A stretch of DNA of 25,690 bases from an uncultured Actinomycetes bacterium (GCA_903907665.1 CAIVOW010000243.1:1-25690), one strand, 5' to 3'. Numbered from the stretch's first letter, positions 1 through 7,702 are shown. Program-made: numbers and translations. The notes: generated by a model not told the origin, from the letters alone.

Positions 1-198
1 ACTGCTGCCAAGGGACTGCAATATCCCAACAACGATTTTCGTTCACAATCAATTTCAAAGCAAGCTATTCCATTTTTAGTTCAAGAGACAATTGCTGCAA
101 GTAGTTCAAATATCCAAGGTGTTGGCGGAGCTTCCTATACATCTCAAGGTTGGTATGACTCACTTGTCTCAGCACTAGCTCAGGCCGGGATGAAATGA
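1..198 (+). CDS. FMN-binding domain protein, C-terminal end (partial)
   Basis: The frame is open from the window edge to TGA at 196-198 and gives 65 residues; the N-terminus lies outside the window. The tail contains VGGASYTSQGWYDSLVSAL, which matches the end of small FMN_bind (PF04205-type) domains, usually SGATYTS followed by a short helix. In that family a Ser or Thr in the SGA(T/S) motif receives FMN through a phosphoester bond. Here the acceptor would be the Ser encoded at 133-135, and the first Ser/Thr of the motif is Gly. The stop overlaps the apbE start (ATGA), and ApbE is the enzyme that performs this flavinylation, which supports the call. Such proteins usually carry electrons at the outer face of the membrane; that role is inferred because the rest of the protein is not visible. 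Confidence 0.8.
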   Translation, partial: TAAKGLQYPNNDFRSQSISKQAIPFLVQETIAASSSNIQGVGGASYTSQGWYDSLVSALAQAGMK

Positions 199-953
199 GT
201 TCACGGGCCAGGGTTCGGGCCCAGATTGAAACTTGGGGCACGATACTTTTTATCGATGTCGCATCGATTTCTGTTGGTGAAGATGAATTAAATCTAGGAA
301 TTGAAAAGTGTCGCCAATTCTTTTATTTCGTAGACGATGTATTTAGTACCTACAAACCAGAATCAGAAGTATCACGGCTACGTGCGGGCTCTGTATCTCT
401 CTCAGCATGTTGCTCTGACGTTCACGAAGTATGGGCCGCGTGTGAATATGCGCGAGATGTATCTGATGGTTATTTCGATCCATGGTGTGTTGAAGGCGGT
501 TTTGATCCTTCTGGTTATGTAAAAGGATGGGCTGCAGATAAAGCAATTGATATCTTAAAATCTCATGGTGCCGAAAATATTCAAATTAATTGTGCCGGAG
601 ATCTTTCACTTGCCGGTGGATTTGAAAATGGGAAGCCGTGGAATATTGGAATTCGCCATCCTGAAGAAGCGCACACTGTTGTAAAAGTATTCGACATTAT
701 GGATGGAGCAATTGCCACATCTGGTACATACGAAAGAGGAGCTCATATTCGTGACCCACATACTGGGCTCATTGCACTTGGAGCGCGCTCTGCAACTGTT
801 TATGGGCCTGATGGAGGTCTAGCTGATGCGCTAGCTACGGCCATGGTGGTCGCGGGCCGGGATGGGGCCTATCTTTTTATGAAGCCTGAGCTAAGTGAAT
901 ATAACTGCTGGGTGATTGATCGCCATGGTGATCAAGCCTGGTCGCCTCGATGA
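195..953 (+). CDS. apbE: FAD:protein FMN transferase, ApbE family
   Basis: A 252-residue ApbE-family enzyme, which transfers FMN from FAD to a Thr or Ser of a target protein. Family motifs appear in order: DDVFSTYKPESEVSRL near residues 47-62, SGYVKGWAADKA near 106-117, the NCAGDL nucleotide-binding turn near 132-137, ATSGTYERG followed by HIRDPHTG near 174-192, and ADALATAM near 211-218. The protein is shorter than the proteobacterial forms and has no signal peptide or lipobox, so it probably acts in the cytoplasm or its export signal is absent. The start overlaps the stop of the FMN-binding protein by four bases, which indicates translational coupling of enzyme and substrate. Alternative starts are less attractive because this ATG gives a tight overlap. 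Confidence 0.93.
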   Translation: MSSRARVRAQIETWGTILFIDVASISVGEDELNLGIEKCRQFFYFVDDVFSTYKPESEVSRLRAGSVSLSACCSDVHEVWAACEYARDVSDGYFDPWCVEGGFDPSGYVKGWAADKAIDILKSHGAENIQINCAGDLSLAGGFENGKPWNIGIRHPEEAHTVVKVFDIMDGAIATSGTYERGAHIRDPHTGLIALGARSATVYGPDGGLADALATAMVVAGRDGAYLFMKPELSEYNCWVIDRHGDQAWSPR

Positions 954-1035
954 TTTCTGGTTTATCAAGCACGATTTCTAACTAGTCTCAGCCATTCCAC
1001 AGCGAAATGTCCGGGAATATGTAAGCCTGCTGGCA

Positions 1036-1047
1036 TACGGTGGAGGA
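1036..1047 (+). promoter_or_regulatory. -10-like element before the adaptor gene
   Basis: TACGGT at 1036-1041 is followed by exactly six bases (GGAGGA) and then ATG, the spacing expected for a leaderless transcript. The spacer also resembles a Shine-Dalgarno sequence, so a leadered transcript from further upstream is equally possible here. The rest of the 94-bp gap (954-1047) shows nothing clear. Confidence 0.4.
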
Positions 1048-2733
1048 ATGCGAAAAGTTCCTACCCGTGTTTTGGTCATCAATCTCGTATTAGTTTTGGC
1101 AATCGCCGGGGGAGGATTTTGGGGCTACTCGACGTTGCATCCAAAAGCTGCGCCAGTCGCCTTGCAAACAGTGAGCGTTTCACGAGGTGATGTTCAAGCG
1201 ACCGTCTCGGCTTCTGGCAAAGTAATTAGTCCCGGAGATATCGGTTTAGCACCATTGGTGGCTGGAACACTGAAAACGCTTAATGTAAAAGTTGGCGATC
1301 ATGTTCGCGCCGGAGAAACACTGGCAACTTTGGATACCACTGCTCTACAAACTGCGGTCACTCAGGCCCTCTCGTCATTAATTACCGCGAAAGCATCAGT
1401 TGCTTCTGCTGCTTCACAATTAAACCAAGCACAACTAAGCGTGGATACAGCAAATCAAAATTTCGGAACTCAGCAAGATACAATTACTCAAAATATTGCT
1501 ACGTATCAGGCCACAGTGGATGCCGCAAAGAAAGCACTCGATGATGCCACCGCTAACCAAGTTTTCAGTGCAAAAAACTATCAACAAAGTATTGACGCAG
1601 CCAAAGTTTCGCTAGCTGGGGCACAATTAAATTTCGATAACTACGAAGGACTATATGGTCCCGCTGGAGTTACTGTTTCATTTTGTTCAACTATCGAAAC
1701 GATAAATTCGAACTGCACACAATTGATGTCGTACAACACAGCGCTAATTAATGCAAAGGCTGCACTAGATAGTGCCATTCAAAATCAGAGCGCATCGCTT
1801 TTAAAAGACCAACAAAGTTTGCAGACTCTCCAAACAGCATATAACACCGCACTTTCTAACCAAAAGATTAATCTTGCTAAAGATGCAAATTCGCTCACAC
1901 CTTTTAGAACTGCAATTACAACCGCGCAGGCAACACTTGATAATTTGAAAGTTACCCAAAATATCGGTTCGACTGAACCAACTCTTGCTCAGTTGCAACA
2001 GCAAATTGCGCAAGCCAATTACGATCAAGCGTTAAAAAATGTGGCAGGAGCTGTCGTAAAGGCGCCTGTTTCTGGAGATGTTGCATCGATTTCAACTGCT
2101 ATTGGAGGAAGCGTAGGAACTGCCTTTACGCAGGCGACGAATACGACCTCAGCAACAGGTTTTATTGTCTTGACCAATACAACCGCGCTTCGCGTATCAG
2201 CTAGCTTCTCCGAAGCAGATGCCGCCAAAATTATGGCCGGCCAGGATGCCTCATTTACTTTTGATGCTTTGCCTAATGTCACTGCGACGGGAAAGGTGTT
2301 GCAGGTCGATCTTCTCCCAACATCTAGCGGTGGAGTAACCAGCTACGGTGCAACTTTTTCAGTTGATGGAAACGTGCCTGGTCTCAAAGTTGGAATGACA
2401 TCAACGGCAACAGTAAGTACTGGATTTGCAACTGGCGTGATTCAAGTTGCAGCTCAAGCTGTTACTACTCGAGGCGGCACCAGTTTCGTAAATGTTGTTA
2501 GTACAAAAGCTGGAGTTCAAGTCAGTACACCTACTCCGGTAATTGTTGGATTAAAGGGCGATAGTTCAGATGAAATTCAGTCCGGACTTAAGGAAGGTCA
2601 GAAAGTAGCGCTTCCTTCCGTCACCCGCACGACCAGCAGTAACGGTTTTGCAGTTGGCGGTGTTCCTGGAGGTGTTAGCGCACTCGCAGGAGCTGGCGGC
2701 GGTATTGGCGGCGGGGCTCGTGGTAACGGCTGA
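1048..2733 (+). CDS. MacA/HlyD-type membrane-fusion (adaptor) protein
   Basis: A 561-residue periplasmic-adaptor-type protein. It has one N-terminal membrane segment (about residues 7-28), then a biotinyl-lipoyl half near 65-97 (VAGTLKTLNVKVGDHVRAGETL). A very long Gln/Asn/Ala-rich alpha-helical hairpin spans about 100-330. The second lipoyl half follows near 332-350 (VVKAPVSGDVASI), then beta-barrel and membrane-proximal domains, and a Gly-rich tail (535-561). MacA proteins are usually shorter, near 370-400 residues; the extra length is mostly hairpin. Two cysteines (C213 and C223) lie near the middle of the hairpin. Actinobacteria lack TolC, so the hairpin cannot dock in the classical way. 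The stop overlaps the ATPase start by one base. The substrate is unknown. Confidence 0.88.
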   Translation: MRKVPTRVLVINLVLVLAIAGGGFWGYSTLHPKAAPVALQTVSVSRGDVQATVSASGKVISPGDIGLAPLVAGTLKTLNVKVGDHVRAGETLATLDTTALQTAVTQALSSLITAKASVASAASQLNQAQLSVDTANQNFGTQQDTITQNIATYQATVDAAKKALDDATANQVFSAKNYQQSIDAAKVSLAGAQLNFDNYEGLYGPAGVTVSFCSTIETINSNCTQLMSYNTALINAKAALDSAIQNQSASLLKDQQSLQTLQTAYNTALSNQKINLAKDANSLTPFRTAITTAQATLDNLKVTQNIGSTEPTLAQLQQQIAQANYDQALKNVAGAVVKAPVSGDVASISTAIGGSVGTAFTQATNTTSATGFIVLTNTTALRVSASFSEADAAKIMAGQDASFTFDALPNVTATGKVLQVDLLPTSSGGVTSYGATFSVDGNVPGLKVGMTSTATVSTGFATGVIQVAAQAVTTRGGTSFVNVVSTKAGVQVSTPTPVIVGLKGDSSDEIQSGLKEGQKVALPSVTRTTSSNGFAVGGVPGGVSALAGAGGGIGGGARGNG

Positions 2734-3431
2734 TGGAGTTAGTTATTGATGTAAAGGGTGCCGTAAAACAATACGGAGTGGGTGATGCGGCAATCTTTGC
2801 TCTCGCTGGTGTTGATTTACAAATCCGTCCAGGTGAATATGTTGCGATCATGGGTCCATCAGGTTCCGGTAAATCAACATTGATGAATATCATGGGAGCA
2901 CTAGATAACTTGACCGCAGGAAAATATTTTCTCGACGGGATAGAGATTGACGCTCTTGATGAAAATGCTCTTGCTGTAGTCCGTGGTAGAAAGATTGGAT
3001 TTATTTTCCAATCTTTTAATCTCATTCCACGCACCACCGCCCTAGCAAATGTTGAATTGCCATTGGCCTACCAGGGGATTAAAGGCAAAGAGCGACGCAA
3101 TAGAGCCCTAGCTGCGTTGAAGGTAGTCGGACTTTCAGACCGAGTAAATCACGAACCTACCGAACTATCTGGTGGTCAGCAGCAGCGCGTGGCCGTTGCG
3201 CGCGCACTATCCACTCGCCCCTCATTGTTATTGGCCGATGAGCCAACGGGTGCTTTAGATTCTAAATCAACGCATGATTTACTTGATTTATTTGATCAAA
3301 TTAATGCTGCAGGTCGCACCGTCGTTGTGATTACGCACGAAGATGATGTTGCGGCGCGAGCCAAGCGCGTAGTGCGAATGCGTGATGGAAAAATTATTTC
3401 AGATACTGTAAATAAGCCGGCGATGGCATGA
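2733..3431 (+). CDS. MacB/LolD-type ABC transporter ATPase
   Basis: A 232-residue ABC ATPase of the MacB/LolD/FtsE group, which powers mechanotransmission-type transporters. All hallmarks are present: Walker A GPSGSGKST (41-49), Q-loop Gln93 in FIFQSFNLIP, signature LSGGQQQR (145-152), Walker B LLLADE followed by PTGALD (165-176), and switch His202 in ITHEDD. The FQSFNLIPR segment is typical of the MacB/LolD subgroup. The gene is coupled to its neighbours by a 1-bp overlap upstream and a 4-bp ATGA overlap with the permease downstream, so the three transporter parts should be made in a fixed ratio. In MacB itself ATPase and permease are fused; here they are separate genes, as is common in Gram-positive bacteria. 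Confidence 0.95.
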   Translation: MELVIDVKGAVKQYGVGDAAIFALAGVDLQIRPGEYVAIMGPSGSGKSTLMNIMGALDNLTAGKYFLDGIEIDALDENALAVVRGRKIGFIFQSFNLIPRTTALANVELPLAYQGIKGKERRNRALAALKVVGLSDRVNHEPTELSGGQQQRVAVARALSTRPSLLLADEPTGALDSKSTHDLLDLFDQINAAGRTVVVITHEDDVAARAKRVVRMRDGKIISDTVNKPAMA

Positions 3432-4654
3432 GTATCTTCGAAATCATCAGATTCGCCATTAGAGGCCTAAACTCAAATAAACTTCGAACAACTTTGACGA
3501 CCATGGGCATAGGAATCGGCGTTGCCTCGGTAATCATTTTGCTCGCTTTTGGAAACGGTTCTAGCAAAGCAGTTCAAGCTGGAATCGAAAAGCTAGGGAC
3601 GAACACGATCACCATCCAATCCAATCGAGGCGGATTTGGTGGTGGTCGCGCTTCCGCTTCCAGAGCTGTTTCATCTAAGCCACTTACAGTGGGAGATGCT
3701 GTAGCACTTTCTGATTCAATAACTGCGCCAGATATCAAGCAAGCCGCTCCTGTTGCTAGTACAAATACAACTTGCACTTATGGGACGAATTCCTCGACGC
3801 CAGGAACATTTAACGGAACATGGCCAGCTTGGTTTGAAGCTTCGAATACAACGGTTACAAAGGGAACTTATTTCACTAACGAGGATGTGACCGAAGGCCG
3901 CCGCGTTGCAGTAATAGGAAATACCATCGTGACGGATCTTTTTACTGGAGTAAATCCAATTGGGCAAGTGATGCGTTGTGGCGGTATTCCATTTACAGTA
4001 ATTGGTACGACCGAGAAAAAAGGTTCTAACGGATTTCAAGATGGAGATTCCTTAGTTGTTGCGCCATTGACGGCAGTTCAACGCTCATTAACTGGGTATA
4101 ACAATCTTCAATCGATTGTCGTGCAAGCCAAGTCAGCAAAAGTTCAAGACCTGGCCCAAACTGAGATTAATACAATCATGGATGCTCAACATAAAGTTAA
4201 GAATGTAGCCAATCGCGATTATCGAACCCTGAATCAGGCTTCACTTTTGGCAACGACATCATCTAGTAGTTCTGTACTCACTGTTTTGCTCGGAATGATT
4301 GCAGGTATCTCGTTGCTGGTTGGCGGCATTGGTATCACCAACATCATGCTGGTAACTGTTATCGAACGTACGCGAGAAATCGGAATTCGCAAAGCAATCG
4401 GTGCACCAAAGCGCGCCATCATGACTCAATTCTTGATTGAAGCAACGATATTGAGCTTGGTAGGTGGTTTCCTAGGTGTCGTCGGGGGACTTATAGGTTC
4501 TCACTTCAAGATTGTTGGCGTTCAACCAATCATTATTCCCAGTTCTGTTTTCTTAGCTTTTGGAGTGAGCGTCCTTATTGGACTTTTCTTTGGAAGCTAT
4601 CCAGCATCACGCGCAGCATCCCTACGACCAATTGAGGCACTTCGTTATGAATAA
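3428..4654 (+). CDS. MacB-type ABC transporter permease (FtsX family)
   Basis: A 408-residue permease with the MacB plan. A first membrane helix lies near residues 22-42, after the conserved NKLRTTLTTMGIGIGVASVI. It is followed by a large extracytoplasmic MacB_PCD domain (about 45-280) and three C-terminal FtsX-type helices (about 283-310, 335-358 and 372-392). The cytoplasmic loop ERTREIGIRKAIGA and the C-terminal SYPASRAASLRPIEALRYE are diagnostic for the family. The protein pairs with the ATPase just upstream. Together with the adaptor it forms a tripartite-like export or envelope-stress complex. The stop lies within an 8-bp overlap with the next gene. The exported compound cannot be read from the sequence. 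Confidence 0.94.
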   Translation: MSIFEIIRFAIRGLNSNKLRTTLTTMGIGIGVASVIILLAFGNGSSKAVQAGIEKLGTNTITIQSNRGGFGGGRASASRAVSSKPLTVGDAVALSDSITAPDIKQAAPVASTNTTCTYGTNSSTPGTFNGTWPAWFEASNTTVTKGTYFTNEDVTEGRRVAVIGNTIVTDLFTGVNPIGQVMRCGGIPFTVIGTTEKKGSNGFQDGDSLVVAPLTAVQRSLTGYNNLQSIVVQAKSAKVQDLAQTEINTIMDAQHKVKNVANRDYRTLNQASLLATTSSSSSVLTVLLGMIAGISLLVGGIGITNIMLVTVIERTREIGIRKAIGAPKRAIMTQFLIEATILSLVGGFLGVVGGLIGSHFKIVGVQPIIIPSSVFLAFGVSVLIGLFFGSYPASRAASLRPIEALRYE

Positions 4655-5456
4655 CCAGAGTAGTTCATGGATTCCTAATAGTGGCGATGAGAAATCGACC
4701 GAAGATTTCGATCTCTTTGCACCTAATACCGAGGATGATCTTCACGCGGTATTAGAAAAAGGTAGTTATAAGTGGACTAATAAGTACACAGCTATTTTTG
4801 CAATAGCGTTAGTAGTTGTAACAAGTGCATCTGCAGGCATTTGGTATGGACATCGCTCAACTGCAACAACAGGAATTTCGGGTTTAGCTGGATTTACAGG
4901 TGGAGCTTCTGGTATTGGACGAGCAGGGCGCAATGGAAATGGCAGTGCATCCGCATCTGCTTTTGCAACGGGCGCCGGCGCCGCTGGAATTGGTGGTGGC
5001 GCAGGATTTGGTGGAGGACGTGGAACACCTGGAACTATTACTTCAATAAAAGGTAAGACCGTAACGATTACGCTGGATTCAGATCCATCCACTCCATTAA
5101 AATCTGGCGATACCGTTTCAGTGCGTAACGCAACTGGTGGCGCACCTTCTGCACCTTCTGCACCTTCTGCACTTTCTGCAACTAAAGCAGCATCTTCAGC
5201 GACCGCGCCAACCACAGTTCAGACAAGTACGGGAACTGGTCCTGCCGGTTCAGCTGGTCCTGCCGGTTCTGGCCGCGCAGGCGGAATCGCTAGTAATCCA
5301 GCTTTCGTTGCTTGTTTGAAAAAAGAGGGTGTCACGATCGCAGAAGGCCAACAACCTGATCGAACAGATCCAAAGATTGCCGCTGCAATGCAGACCTGCT
5401 TTGCTTCCATAGGTGGAGGGTTTGGACCCCGTCCTAGCGGAGCGCCAACTCCTTAG
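4647..5456 (+). CDS. Membrane-anchored protein with C-terminal cysteine-pair domain, MacAB-associated
   Basis: A 269-residue protein of unknown function. The ATG at 4647 is preferred to an earlier in-frame ATG at 4578 because the earlier one would lie deep in the permease gene. In order it has an acidic cytoplasmic head (1-46), one membrane helix (about 47-67), a Gly/Ala/Ser-rich linker (76-127), a small beta-rich segment starting GTITSIKGKTVTITL (129-161), an Ala/Pro/Ser repeat linker (165-210) and a C-terminal helical segment with C223 and C251. That last part, FVACLKKEGVTIAEG, then DPKIAAAMQTC, resembles a segment I recall from actinobacterial hypothetical proteins near MacAB genes. The Cys spacing suggests a disulfide outside the cell. 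Translation is coupled to the permease. It may be an accessory or substrate-binding subunit; this is inference. Confidence 0.75.
   Translation: MNNQSSSWIPNSGDEKSTEDFDLFAPNTEDDLHAVLEKGSYKWTNKYTAIFAIALVVVTSASAGIWYGHRSTATTGISGLAGFTGGASGIGRAGRNGNGSASASAFATGAGAAGIGGGAGFGGGRGTPGTITSIKGKTVTITLDSDPSTPLKSGDTVSVRNATGGAPSAPSAPSALSATKAASSATAPTTVQTSTGTGPAGSAGPAGSGRAGGIASNPAFVACLKKEGVTIAEGQQPDRTDPKIAAAMQTCFASIGGGFGPRPSGAPTP
5142..5177 (+). repeat. Four tandem 9-bp coding repeats
   Basis: GCACCTTCT occurs three times in a row, followed by a one-mismatch copy GCACTTTCT. The unit is in frame and encodes repeats of Ala-Pro-Ser, the last being Ala-Leu-Ser. It lies in the linker of the cysteine-pair protein, where changes in copy number would only alter linker length. 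Confidence 0.9.
5236..5271 (+). repeat. Two tandem 18-bp coding repeats
   Basis: CTGGTCCTGCCGGTTCAG is followed directly by a copy with one mismatch near its end. Both encode a GPAGSA/G-type hexapeptide in the linker before the C-terminal cysteine domain. Confidence 0.88.
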
Positions 5457-5490
5457 GTCTCCTTAGGTCTCCTTAAATCCCCTTAAATCC
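5451..5490 (+). repeat. Four tandem 10-bp repeats at the end of the transporter operon
   Basis: Two copies of CCTTAGGTCT are followed without a gap by two copies of CCTTAAATCC. The first copy holds the TAG stop of the cysteine-pair gene (5454-5456). The array fills the space up to the promoter of the next gene, whose -10-like hexamer is at 5507-5512. A 10-bp period is close to one helical turn, so the copies present the same face of the DNA. Confidence 0.9.
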
Positions 5491-5506
5491 CCGCAATAAG
5501 CCTCAG

Positions 5507-5518
5507 TAGAGTTCGCTC
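5507..5518 (+). promoter_or_regulatory. -10-like element of a leaderless transcript (UPF0303 gene)
   Basis: TAGAGT at 5507-5512 is separated by six bases from the ATG at 5519. No Shine-Dalgarno sequence precedes the ATG. The 10-bp repeats lie at and upstream of the -35 position. Confidence 0.6.
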
Positions 5519-6001
5519 ATGACCACGGGCGGATTTACAAGCGAGCAACTTGAACTTGAAGAGTCAATCCTACTTTTCTCAGAATTTACACCCCTCGATG
5601 CTGTTGAACTTGGAGAGATTGCAATGCAGATGGGATTGGATCGATCACTTCCAATTACCATCGAGGTTCGCATGGGCGAATGGGTTGTTTTTCACGCATC
5701 ACTTCCTGGTTCGACTCAAGACAATGATCGCTGGGTTGCTCGCAAAGCACGAGTAGTTCTCGCAACAGGCCACTCCACAATGTATGAACGAGTGAAAGCC
5801 GAAGAAGAAGGTCTGGATTGGTACACCCATTACAACCGTCCCGAAGAGTTGCATGCAATCCATGGCGGTGGGCTTCCAATTAATGTTGCAAGCGGAGGAC
5901 TTGAAGGAATCTTATTAATCAGCGGATTGCCACAAGTTGAAGATCATTTATTAGGCGTAGAAGTCTTAACAGAATTTTTAGCACGCGCTGGAGAGAAATA
6001 G
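5519..6001 (+). CDS. UPF0303 / heme-degrading-domain (HbpS/GlcG-like) protein
   Basis: A 160-residue protein of the UPF0303 family, related to the HbpS/GlcG fold (PF03928). Shared blocks are ELEESILLFSEFTPLDAVELG at the N-terminus, a central stretch with FHASLPGSTQDNDRWVARKA and GHSTMYERV, and a C-terminal half with HGGGLPI and ISGLPQVEDHLLGVEVL. Members have been annotated as heme-degrading or heme-binding, or as unknown. Its position directly before a sugar kinase and an aldose epimerase suggests a link to carbohydrate metabolism instead. The stop TAG shares one base with the GTG of the kinase gene, so the two are cotranscribed. The exact biochemical role is not established from sequence. 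Confidence 0.85.
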   Translation: MTTGGFTSEQLELEESILLFSEFTPLDAVELGEIAMQMGLDRSLPITIEVRMGEWVVFHASLPGSTQDNDRWVARKARVVLATGHSTMYERVKAEEEGLDWYTHYNRPEELHAIHGGGLPINVASGGLEGILLISGLPQVEDHLLGVEVLTEFLARAGEK

Positions 6002-6906
6002 TGACAACTATTTGGACCGCTGGTGAAGTTCTGATTGATTTAATTCCTGGCGCTGCTGGCGCAGAACGTAATCCAATTGTTGGCGGCGGACCAGCAAACA
6101 CATCAAAAGCGCTTGCAAAATTAGGTTTCGATTCCTATTTTATCGACGGGATCTCAACCGATGAATATGGAGATATTTGTCGCAGAGAGTTGCTCGCCGA
6201 TGGAGTGAAATTAGATTTTGCGCCCTCCTTAGACCAACCAACCGCGCTTGCCGTTGTGACTCTAGATAGCGCCGGCAGTGCATCTTATGAATTTAAGTTA
6301 AATGAGACAGCTACTTTTGCTTTCGATAAATCATGGTTGCCAGATCCCGCCAATCCGCCTGCTGTACTTCACATTGGGACATTGGGCACGTTGATTGAGC
6401 CGGGCGCTTCTGCGCTTTATGCCTGGGCCCAAGAAGTCGGCGCTCCGATTGTTTATGATCCCAATATTCGCTCGTCGGTTGAAAGTAACGTAGATAAATA
6501 TCGTGCCAATGTTATTAAGTGGGCTGCTATATCGAGCGTAGTAAAAATGTCCGATGATGATGCAACGTGGCTTTTTCCTGAGAAGAGTTTGGATGCGATT
6601 GCTCAAACCTTCCTTGCGATGGGAGTTGAGATAGTGGTCATAACCCTTGGTGCCAAAGGAATAGTAGGTTTTACGAGTCGGGGCAAAGTAAGTGTGCCTG
6701 GGGTGAAAGTCGATGTGGTTGATACAGTGGGCGCCGGAGACACAGTCGGTGCGATACTTGTGGAAGCAATTGTTGCTTACGGAATATATAACTTACATGG
6801 CGAACAATTAGAGATATCTTTGAAGCGTGCAGCGCAAGCTGCCGCGATTACCTGCAGCCGTGCAGGAGCGAAACCACCCACGAAAGCAGAACTCGACGAA
6901 TGCTAA
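6001..6906 (+). CDS. PfkB-family carbohydrate kinase (fructokinase-like)
   Basis: A 301-residue ribokinase/PfkB-family kinase that phosphorylates a sugar or sugar-like substrate with ATP. The first PfkB signature appears as VGGGPANTSKALAKLG (27-42). The second is DTVGAGDTVGA (241-251), with the GAGD anion hole at 244-247 and catalytic base Asp247. The segment VYDPNIRSSV (151-160) and the overall length resemble fructokinases, but the substrate cannot be fixed. The GTG start shares a base with the upstream stop and is preceded by a GGAGAG ribosome-binding site at 5990-5995. Downstream, after seven bases, comes an aldose 1-epimerase, which supports a role in hexose uptake or recycling. Confidence 0.9.
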   Translation: MTTIWTAGEVLIDLIPGAAGAERNPIVGGGPANTSKALAKLGFDSYFIDGISTDEYGDICRRELLADGVKLDFAPSLDQPTALAVVTLDSAGSASYEFKLNETATFAFDKSWLPDPANPPAVLHIGTLGTLIEPGASALYAWAQEVGAPIVYDPNIRSSVESNVDKYRANVIKWAAISSVVKMSDDDATWLFPEKSLDAIAQTFLAMGVEIVVITLGAKGIVGFTSRGKVSVPGVKVDVVDTVGAGDTVGAILVEAIVAYGIYNLHGEQLEISLKRAAQAAAITCSRAGAKPPTKAELDEC

Positions 6907-6913
6907 ACGACAA

Positions 6914-7681
6914 ATGTTAAATATTGACGGACAAGAAATATCTATCGCGATTGATTTAGATCAAGGCGGTCGTTTAGTTTCGCTGCAATGGCGCGATTTA
7001 GAATTTGTGCTGCCCCACCGCGGCACGGCAATCAACTGGGGTTGGTATTCGATGGCTCCTTGGGCTGGCCGTATCGCAGATGGAATTTTGATTGACAAGC
7101 ACGGCAACGAACATATCTTGCCTACAAATGTTGCACCGCCTCATGCCATTCATGGATTAGGACTCATGGGTTCATGGGAAGAAGCTGGCAAAGGCCGTGC
7201 TCGCCTTGAACTTCCAGCTCCATACAACGGTGCTTATGTTGATCAGCATTTCGAAATTCTCGATGATGCAGTGAGATGGACGTTGGAGTATGAACCAAAT
7301 GGTTGCGATCTTCCTGCGTGGCTGGGAATGCATCCGTGGTTTCCACGCGAACTTGGACGTGGTTCAGATGCCGAATTAGAATTTAACGCCGACAAAATGT
7401 TTAAGCGCGATGAAGATGGCATTCCGACAGGTGAACTTATTACTCCACTAAGTGAAAATTGGGATGACTGCTTCACCGATATTCGCGGTGTGCCAGAAAT
7501 TGTATGGGCCGGTGCTGCGCGCGTGAGAATCGAGAGCGATGCTAAGTATTGGGTCGTCTACAACGAAGATACCGAAGGAATTGCAGTAGAACCGCAAACC
7601 GCGCCACCAGACGCGGCTAATCTAGGTATTGAGGGGGAGCACTACATTGAAGCGCTCTTTACCTTCAGTGAGGATTTCTAA
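6914..7681 (+). CDS. Aldose 1-epimerase family protein
   Basis: A 255-residue galactose-mutarotase-like protein, which interconverts the alpha and beta anomers of aldoses. Visible family features are GRLVSLQWRDLEFVL near the N-terminus, MAPWAGRIADG (47-57), HAIHGLG with His77 and His80, GMHPWFP with His140, WDDCF (183-187) and TEGIAVEPQTAPPDAAN with the likely catalytic base Glu226. The ATG at 6914 is chosen because it starts the domain and lies seven bases after the kinase stop; an earlier in-frame ATG at 6827 lies inside the kinase gene. I see no good ribosome-binding site, so translation probably follows from the kinase gene. Actinobacterial relatives are often annotated only as aldose epimerase family, so the sugar is uncertain. 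Confidence 0.9.
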   Translation: MLNIDGQEISIAIDLDQGGRLVSLQWRDLEFVLPHRGTAINWGWYSMAPWAGRIADGILIDKHGNEHILPTNVAPPHAIHGLGLMGSWEEAGKGRARLELPAPYNGAYVDQHFEILDDAVRWTLEYEPNGCDLPAWLGMHPWFPRELGRGSDAELEFNADKMFKRDEDGIPTGELITPLSENWDDCFTDIRGVPEIVWAGAARVRIESDAKYWVVYNEDTEGIAVEPQTAPPDAANLGIEGEHYIEALFTFSEDF

Positions 7682-7690
7682 CTAATCTGC

Positions 7691-7702
7691 AATAATCATG
7701 AG
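7691..7702 (+). promoter_or_regulatory. -10-like element of a leaderless transcript (aminotransferase)
   Basis: AATAAT at 7691-7696 matches the TATAAT consensus at five of six positions. Six bases separate it from the ATG at 7703. It suggests that the aminotransferase has its own promoter although it lies only 21 bp after the epimerase gene. Confidence 0.55.

Noticed and set aside
4578..4646. ATG at 4578 as start of the cysteine-pair protein
   Set aside because: It lies in the permease coding end; the added residues have no family support, while ATG at 4647 gives a normal short overlap.
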